Positions 33,849 to 38,266 of a stretch of 38,266 nt of DNA are shown here, one piece after another. Below the pieces are notes generated by a model that saw only the letters and a program-made list of their open reading frames with translations, searched no databases and was not told where the DNA came from. Within the stretch, counting starts at the first letter, position 1. Every line of letters begins with the position of its first letter. The translations under genes and the position numbers were made by a program. Origin of the DNA: Clostridium tarantellae (GTDB lineage: Bacteria; Bacillota; Clostridia; Clostridiales; Clostridiaceae); NCBI RefSeq assembly GCF_009295725.1, contig NZ_WHJC01000006.1, positions 1 through 38,266 on the forward strand. Reading direction: 5' to 3'.

Positions 33849-34726
33849 ATGGTGTAATAAACGTTTGTAAAAATTTAGGTATGACATCTTTTGATGTAGT
33901 AGCTAAGGTTAGAAAAGTAGCTAAAGAAAAAAAGGTAGGCCACACAGGAACATTAGATCCACAAGCGTGGGGAGTGTTACCTGTATGTTTAGGAAAAGCT
34001 ACAAAAATTATTGATTATATAATGGAAAATAAAAAAACTTATAGAGTTTCTTTTAAATTGGGAGTAACTACAGATACTTATGATTTAGAAGGAAAAATTT
34101 TAAGTGAAGTAGATGCTTCACATATAAAAAAAGAACAGGTTTTAGAATGTATTTCTAAATTTATAGGTGCAATTGAGCAAGTTCCTCCTATGTATTCAGC
34201 TTTAAAAAAAAATGGAGTAAGATTATATGAACTTGCAAGACAAGGAATAGAAGTAGAAAGAGAAGCAAGAAAAATATTAATATATTCAATAGAAAATATT
34301 AATATTGATCTACCTAATATATCTATGGATGTTACTTGTTCAAAAGGAACATATATAAGAAGTTTATGTTATGACATAGGAAAAACTTTAAATGTTGGAG
34401 CTACAATGACAGCTTTATGTAGAATAGCTAATGGAAATTTTATTATTGATAATTCAGTAAAAATAGATGAATTAACAGAACATAATATAAAAGAATATTT
34501 GATAAGTATTGAAGATGCTTTAAGTACATTTGATAAAGTAGTTATAAATAGTAATTTTACTAAGCTTTTAATTAATGGAGTTAAGGTTTTTGATAAAAGA
34601 TTATATATAGAACCTATAGAAAAAAATATCTTATTTAGAGTATATGATAACAAAGGAAGATTTTTAGGATTGGGTAGAAGAGAAGAAGAAGGATTTAAAA
34701 TAGAAAAGTTATTATTAGAGGAGTAG
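33845..34726 (+). CDS. truB: tRNA pseudouridine(55) synthase TruB
   Basis: TruB converts U55 in the T-loop of all tRNAs to pseudouridine and also acts as a tRNA-folding chaperone. The protein has 293 residues. The catalytic Asp is D38 in VGHTGTLDPQAWGVLP. The motif KKTYRVSFKLGVTTDTYDLEG and the CSKGTYIRSLCYDIG segment (about 160-174) follow, then a C-terminal PUA-like region. Two oddities are visible. A Trp follows the Ala in the active-site loop where Thr or Ser is usual, and VCKNLGMTS replaces the common KPxGMTS. The catalytic residue and fold are intact, so activity is expected. Translation is coupled to nrnA through ATGA. Confidence 0.96.
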   Translation: MNGVINVCKNLGMTSFDVVAKVRKVAKEKKVGHTGTLDPQAWGVLPVCLGKATKIIDYIMENKKTYRVSFKLGVTTDTYDLEGKILSEVDASHIKKEQVLECISKFIGAIEQVPPMYSALKKNGVRLYELARQGIEVEREARKILIYSIENINIDLPNISMDVTCSKGTYIRSLCYDIGKTLNVGATMTALCRIANGNFIIDNSVKIDELTEHNIKEYLISIEDALSTFDKVVINSNFTKLLINGVKVFDKRLYIEPIEKNILFRVYDNKGRFLGLGRREEEGFKIEKLLLEE

Positions 34727-34729
34727 CCT

Positions 34730-35653
34730 ATGATTTTAATTAATGATGACTTTCATAAAATAAAATCAAAGTCAGTATATGTAGCATTAGGTAGTTTTGA
34801 TGGTCTACATATAGGTCATTTAAGCTTAATAAATAAATCAATAGATTTAGCTAAAAAAAATAATGGATTAAGTATGGTATATACATTTGAAAATCATCCT
34901 TTAACTTTTATAAATAAGGAAAAAGCTCCAAAGTTATTAATAGATAACAAAAATAAGATTAAACTATTAGAAAATCTAGGGATTGATATTGCTTGTTTTA
35001 TTAACTTTAATGAACATGTTATGAAAATGAATCCTTCAGATTTTATTAAAAAATTAGTTGAACAATATAATATAAAAGGTATAGTTGTTGGGTTTAATTA
35101 TAGATTTGGATATAAAAATTTAGGCGATTTGGAATTACTTAAAAAATTAAGTGAAAAATTAGATTTTGAACTTTATGTTATGGAAGCTATGCTATGGAAA
35201 TATGAGGTTATAAGTTCAACTAGAATTAGACAAATGATATCTAATGGTAGTGTTGAAGAAGCCAATACGCTTTTAACTAGACCATTTATGTTAAGTGGGA
35301 AAGTTATACATGGAAGAAAAATTGGAAGAACTATAGGATTCCCAACAGCTAATATGGAAATAGATAGAAACATGATTATTCCTAAAAAAGGAGTATATTA
35401 TACTAATTTAGAATGTAAAGGGAAGTTCCTGAAGGGAATTACTTCAGTTGGGAATAATCCTACTGTAAATGGAGACAATATTACTATAGAAACATATATA
35501 TTAGATTTTTCAGAAAGTATATATGATAATGAAGTTAAGGTTTATTTTATAGAATATATAAGAGATGAAATAAAATTTAATTCATTAAATGATTTAAAGA
35601 ATCAATTAGAAAAAGATAAAAATTTTGCAAAGCTAAGAAATATAAAAATTTAA
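34730..35653 (+). CDS. ribF: Bifunctional riboflavin kinase / FAD synthetase
   Basis: RibF phosphorylates riboflavin to FMN and adenylylates FMN to FAD. The 307-residue protein has an N-terminal nucleotidyltransferase domain with GSFDGLHIGH (21-30), VVGFNYRFGYK (about 119-129) and ISSTRIRQMI (about 163-172). The C-terminal flavokinase domain has GRKIGRTIGFPTAN (about 195-208), GVYYT and a TVNGDNITIETYILDF stretch containing the NxT-type and Glu residues of the active site. The ATG, 3 nt after truB, uses a GAGGAG site in the truB end. This closes the rimP operon. No good terminator was seen before the rpsO promoter. No FMN riboswitch is present upstream, as expected for an operon-internal gene. 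Confidence 0.97.
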   Translation: MILINDDFHKIKSKSVYVALGSFDGLHIGHLSLINKSIDLAKKNNGLSMVYTFENHPLTFINKEKAPKLLIDNKNKIKLLENLGIDIACFINFNEHVMKMNPSDFIKKLVEQYNIKGIVVGFNYRFGYKNLGDLELLKKLSEKLDFELYVMEAMLWKYEVISSTRIRQMISNGSVEEANTLLTRPFMLSGKVIHGRKIGRTIGFPTANMEIDRNMIIPKKGVYYTNLECKGKFLKGITSVGNNPTVNGDNITIETYILDFSESIYDNEVKVYFIEYIRDEIKFNSLNDLKNQLEKDKNFAKLRNIKI

Positions 35654-35666
35654 TTATAAAACTTTA

Positions 35667-35695
35667 TTTACAATTAAAATTACTTTTGATATAAT
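35667..35695 (+). promoter_or_regulatory. Sigma-A type promoter of rpsO
   Basis: TTTACA (35667-35672), a 17-nt spacer and a perfect TATAAT (35690-35695). Transcription would start near 35702. Confidence 0.85.
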
Positions 35696-35701
35696 CAGAA
35701 G

Positions 35702-35777
35702 GAACCTAACTCTAAGATTTAAGGTTTGCCGTCTTTAATCTTGGAACTAGGGGATAATTTTACGGAGGTGTTTACAC
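35702..35777 (+). promoter_or_regulatory. Structured rpsO (S15) mRNA leader
   Basis: TCTAAGATT (35711-35719) pairs with AATCTTGGA (35737-35745). Past a T-T mismatch, AAG (35721-35723) pairs with CTT (35733-35735). CCTA (35705-35708) can close the element with TAGG (35748-35751). S15-binding leaders are known in several Firmicutes. The position and compact fold fit, but the exact class is inferred. Confidence 0.65.
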
Positions 35778-36041
35778 ATGGATAAGGCTAAAAAGCAAGA
35801 AATAATCGTTAAATTTGGAAGACATGAGGGAGATACTGGTTCACCAGAAGTGCAAATCGCATTATTAACTGAGAGAATCAATTCATTAACAGATCATTTA
35901 AGAACTCATAAGAAAGACCACCATTCAAGAAGAGGTCTTTTAATGATGGTAGGACAAAGAAGAGGTTTATTAAACTACTTATATGAGCAAGATATCGAAA
36001 GATATAGAGCTATCATCAAAGAATTAGGATTAAGAAGATAA
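35778..36041 (+). CDS. rpsO: 30S ribosomal protein uS15
   Basis: S15 is a primary binder of the 16S central domain (helices 20-22), nucleating platform assembly, and forms an intersubunit bridge. The length of 87 residues is normal. It is identified by [19 protein letters not shown] (8-26), the [17 protein letters not shown]-type segment (here [17 protein letters not shown]) and [10 protein letters not shown]. It has a strong ACGGAGGTG site before the ATG. It has its own consensus promoter, a structured leader and a terminator, so it can be expressed independently of pnp, which follows after 88 nt as in most bacteria. Confidence 0.98.
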   Translation: MDKAKKQEIIVKFGRHEGDTGSPEVQIALLTERINSLTDHLRTHKKDHHSRRGLLMMVGQRRGLLNYLYEQDIERYRAIIKELGLRR

Positions 36042-36047
36042 TTTTAG

Positions 36048-36075
36048 TAGAGCGGTTATGCCGCTCTATTATTTT
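36048..36075 (+). terminator. Intrinsic terminator between rpsO and pnp
   Basis: TAGAGCGG (36048-36055) pairs perfectly with CCGCTCTA (36061-36068) around TTATG. TTATTTT follows. pnp must depend on read-through or an unrecognised promoter in the 50 A/T-rich nt after it. The same hairpin could also be a processing site, as seen between rpsO and pnp in other bacteria. Confidence 0.88.
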
Positions 36076-36129
36076 AAAAATATTAAGTTTTACAAATTTT
36101 AGTTTTTTATACCGAAAGGAGGTATTTAT

Positions 36130-38235
36130 ATGAACCATATACATGAAACATCTATAGCAGGAAGAACTATGAAAGTAGAGATGGGAAAAATAGGAATGCT
36201 TTCAGATGCAGCTATTTTTATGAGTTATGGAGATACAGTTATATTAACTAATGTTAATGCATCAGAAAAACCAAGAGAAGGTATAGATTTTTTCCCTTTA
36301 AGTGTTGAGTATGAAGAAAGATTATATGCAGTAGGTAAGATACCAGGTGGTTTTATAAAGAGAGAAGGAAGACCTTCAGAAAAAGCTATTTTAAATGGGA
36401 GAGCTGTTGATAGACCATTAAGACCATTATTTCCAAAAGGATATAGAAATGATGTTCAAGTGGTATGTACAGTTGTTTCAGTAGAAAATGATAACTTACC
36501 TGAAATATTAGCAATTAATGCAGCATCAATGGCATTATGTTTATCAAGCATACCTTTTGCTACACCAGTAGGAACAGTTCAAGTTGGATTAATAGATGGA
36601 GAATTTATATTAAATCCTACATCAAAAGAAAGAGAAAAAAGCACTTTACAATTAACAGTATGTGCTACTAAAGATAGAGTAATGATGATAGAAGCTGGTG
36701 GAGATGAGATACCAGAAGATATTATGTATAATGCTATCATGTTTGGATTTGATAAATGTCAGGAAATAGTTAAGTTCCAAGAAGAAGCAATGAAAATGTT
36801 TGGAAAAGAAAAAAAGGTTCCAGAAATATATAAAGTAGACCAAACTTTAGAACAAGAAGTTAAAGAATTTGCTTTTGATATGATAAAAGAAGCTATGTAT
36901 ATAACTGATAAAGATGAGAGAAATAATGCTATGGATATAGTGAAAGAAAAAATCTCACAAGAATTTGATAACAAATATCCAGATAATATGTCAGATATTG
37001 GAGAAGTAGTATATGGATTACAAAAGAAAATAGTAAGAAATATGCTATTAAATGATAAGAGAAGACCAGATGGAAGAGCTTTTGATCAAGTAAGACCTAT
37101 TACCTGTGAAGTAGACGTTCTTCCTAGAACTCATGGTACTGGAATATTTACAAGAGGTCTTACTCAAGTTATGACTGTTGCTACATTAGGTGCAATAGGA
37201 GAAATTCAAATATTAGATGGTATTGGTGAAGAAGAATCTAAGAGATATATGCATCATTATAATTTCCCAGCATATAGTGTTGGAGAAGTAAGACCGTTGA
37301 GAGGTCCAGGAAGAAGAGAGATAGGTCATGGAGCTTTAGCAGAAAGAGCTTTAGAACCGTTAATTCCTTCAGAAGAAGAATTTCCTTATACTATAAGATT
37401 AGTATCAGAGGTTTTAAGTTCAAATGGTTCAACATCACAGGCATCAGTTTGTGGTAGTACACTAGCATTATTAGATGCGGGTGTTCCAATAAAAAGACCA
37501 GCAGCAGGTATTGCTATGGGATTAATAACTTCTGAAGATTTAATAGAAGAAGAAGTATTAACAGATATACAAGGTATAGAAGATTTCTTTGGTGATATGG
37601 ACTTTAAAGTTGCTGGAACAACTGAAGGAATAACTTCCATACAGGTTGATACTAAAATAGCAGGATTATCAAATACGATAATTAAAAATGCTATAAATGA
37701 TGCAAAAAAAGCTAGACTTATGATTTTAGATAAAATACAAGAATGCATACCTACTCCAAGAGAAGAAGTTTCAGTTTTTGCACCAAAAACAGCAACAATG
37801 CAAATCGATCCTGAAAAAATAAGAGATGTTATAGGTGCTGGGGGAAAAGTAATTAATAAAATTATTGCTGATACTGGTGTAAAAATTGACATAAAAGAAG
37901 ATGGAAAAGTCTTTGTAACATCAACTGAAATGGAAGGTGTTAAGCAGGCTATAAAGATAATAGAAGGTTTAACTAAAGAAGTTAAAGCGGGAGAAGTTTA
38001 TTTAGGTAAGGTAACTAAGATAGCTCAGTTTGGAGCTTTTGTAGAAATTTTACCAAGTAAAGAAGGATTAGTTCATATTTCTAAATTAGATGTTAATAGA
38101 GTTAATAAAGTTGAAGATATAGTATCTGTAGGTGATGAAATTTTAGTTAAAGTAACAGAAATTGATTCACAAGGTAGAATAAATCTTTCAAGAAAAGATG
38201 CTATAAAAGATTCGGAAGAACAAAATCAACAGTAA
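36130..38235 (+). CDS. pnp: Polynucleotide phosphorylase
   Basis: PNPase is a trimeric 3'-5' exoribonuclease that degrades RNA phosphorolytically, and it takes part in mRNA decay with degradosome partners. The 701-residue protein has two RNase PH cores. The first (about 1-220) includes [25 protein letters not shown], and the second (about 310-540) includes [12 protein letters not shown], the [14 protein letters not shown] stretch and [17 protein letters not shown]. An all-alpha linker lies between. A KH domain has the GAGG loop at 569-572, and an S1 domain (about 621-692) starts [20 protein letters not shown]. The ATG follows AAAGGAGG. A terminator follows immediately, so this is the last gene of its unit. 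Confidence 0.98.
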   Translation: MNHIHETSIAGRTMKVEMGKIGMLSDAAIFMSYGDTVILTNVNASEKPREGIDFFPLSVEYEERLYAVGKIPGGFIKREGRPSEKAILNGRAVDRPLRPLFPKGYRNDVQVVCTVVSVENDNLPEILAINAASMALCLSSIPFATPVGTVQVGLIDGEFILNPTSKEREKSTLQLTVCATKDRVMMIEAGGDEIPEDIMYNAIMFGFDKCQEIVKFQEEAMKMFGKEKKVPEIYKVDQTLEQEVKEFAFDMIKEAMYITDKDERNNAMDIVKEKISQEFDNKYPDNMSDIGEVVYGLQKKIVRNMLLNDKRRPDGRAFDQVRPITCEVDVLPRTHGTGIFTRGLTQVMTVATLGAIGEIQILDGIGEEESKRYMHHYNFPAYSVGEVRPLRGPGRREIGHGALAERALEPLIPSEEEFPYTIRLVSEVLSSNGSTSQASVCGSTLALLDAGVPIKRPAAGIAMGLITSEDLIEEEVLTDIQGIEDFFGDMDFKVAGTTEGITSIQVDTKIAGLSNTIIKNAINDAKKARLMILDKIQECIPTPREEVSVFAPKTATMQIDPEKIRDVIGAGGKVINKIIADTGVKIDIKEDGKVFVTSTEMEGVKQAIKIIEGLTKEVKAGEVYLGKVTKIAQFGAFVEILPSKEGLVHISKLDVNRVNKVEDIVSVGDEILVKVTEIDSQGRINLSRKDAIKDSEEQNQQ

Positions 38236-38237
38236 AG

Positions 38238-38266
38238 AAAAGGCAATTTTAATTGCCTTTTTATTT
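38238..38266 (+). terminator. Intrinsic terminator after pnp (at the window edge)
   Basis: AAAAGGCAA (38238-38246) pairs with TTGCCTTTT (38253-38261) around TTTTAA. The T run continues to the window end. It starts 3 nt after the pnp stop. Confidence 0.88.

Noticed and set aside
37386-37892. Long open frame on the minus strand opposite pnp (similar ones opposite ispG at 23196-23714, rseP at 21637-22014 and pyrH at 17522-17860)
   Set aside because: They lie wholly or almost wholly inside well-identified genes, have no ribosome binding sites and no recognisable domains. Their composition is what antisense reading of A/T-rich coding DNA gives.

Overview
This window is a strongly A+T-rich, almost gap-free run of housekeeping genes. 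It is typical of a low-GC Gram-positive anaerobe, most likely Clostridium sensu stricto or a close relative. The evidence is the gene order smc-ftsY-ylxM-ffh-rpsP-khpA-rimM-trmD-rplS-rbgA-rnhB-(yraN)-yifB-dprA-topA-codY-rpsB-tsf-pyrH-frr-uppS-cdsA-dxr-rseP-ispG-polC-rimP-nusA-ylxR-ylxQ-infB-rbfA-nrnA-truB-ribF-rpsO-pnp. Gram-positive-only genes (polC, codY, ylxM, rbgA, nrnA), strong GGAGG-type ribosome binding sites and several TTG/GTG starts fit the same assignment. The species cannot be named from sequence alone. Thirty-six protein genes are called. All but yraN lie on the + strand. There are no tRNA or rRNA genes, CRISPR arrays, insertion sequences or prophage remnants, and no gene-free stretch exceeds 300 bases.

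Layout. (1) 1-7353: the 3' part of smc, then protein targeting (ftsY; ylxM-ffh from its own promoter) and ribosome/tRNA maturation (rpsP, khpA, rimM, trmD, rplS), cut into units by hairpin terminators after khpA, trmD and rplS. (2) 7453-15314: ribosome assembly GTPase rbgA, rnhB, the inverted yraN, the DNA-uptake-linked pair yifB-dprA, topA, and the global regulator codY with its own promoter and a strong terminator. (3) 15338-18554: rpsB (structured leader) -tsf-pyrH-frr, i.e. S2, EF-Ts, UMP kinase and ribosome recycling. (4) 18636-23685: envelope lipid and isoprenoid genes uppS-cdsA, then dxr-rseP-ispG, where the MEP enzymes Dxr and IspG feed the undecaprenyl chain built by UppS. (5) 23756-28087: polC, the replicative DNA polymerase. 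(6) 28101-35653: the rimP-nusA-ylxR-ylxQ-infB-rbfA-nrnA-truB-ribF operon behind a multi-hairpin leader. (7) 35667-38266: rpsO with a structured leader and terminator, then pnp ending in a terminator at the window edge.

I found no convincing undescribed multi-gene system; the protein content is core genome. The most unusual signals are in the RNA. At both khpA and topA the Shine-Dalgarno sequence is 24-29 nt from the only possible start codon, and a perfect 6-bp hairpin fills the gap, so that folding would restore normal spacing. Other points worth a second look are the inverted yraN sharing a TTATAA end with rnhB, hairpins superimposed on promoters (ylxM, rplS), an inverted repeat framing the rpsB promoter, a G-U-rich hairpin between rpsB and tsf, and a 24-bp perfect palindrome in the rimP-nusA leader.
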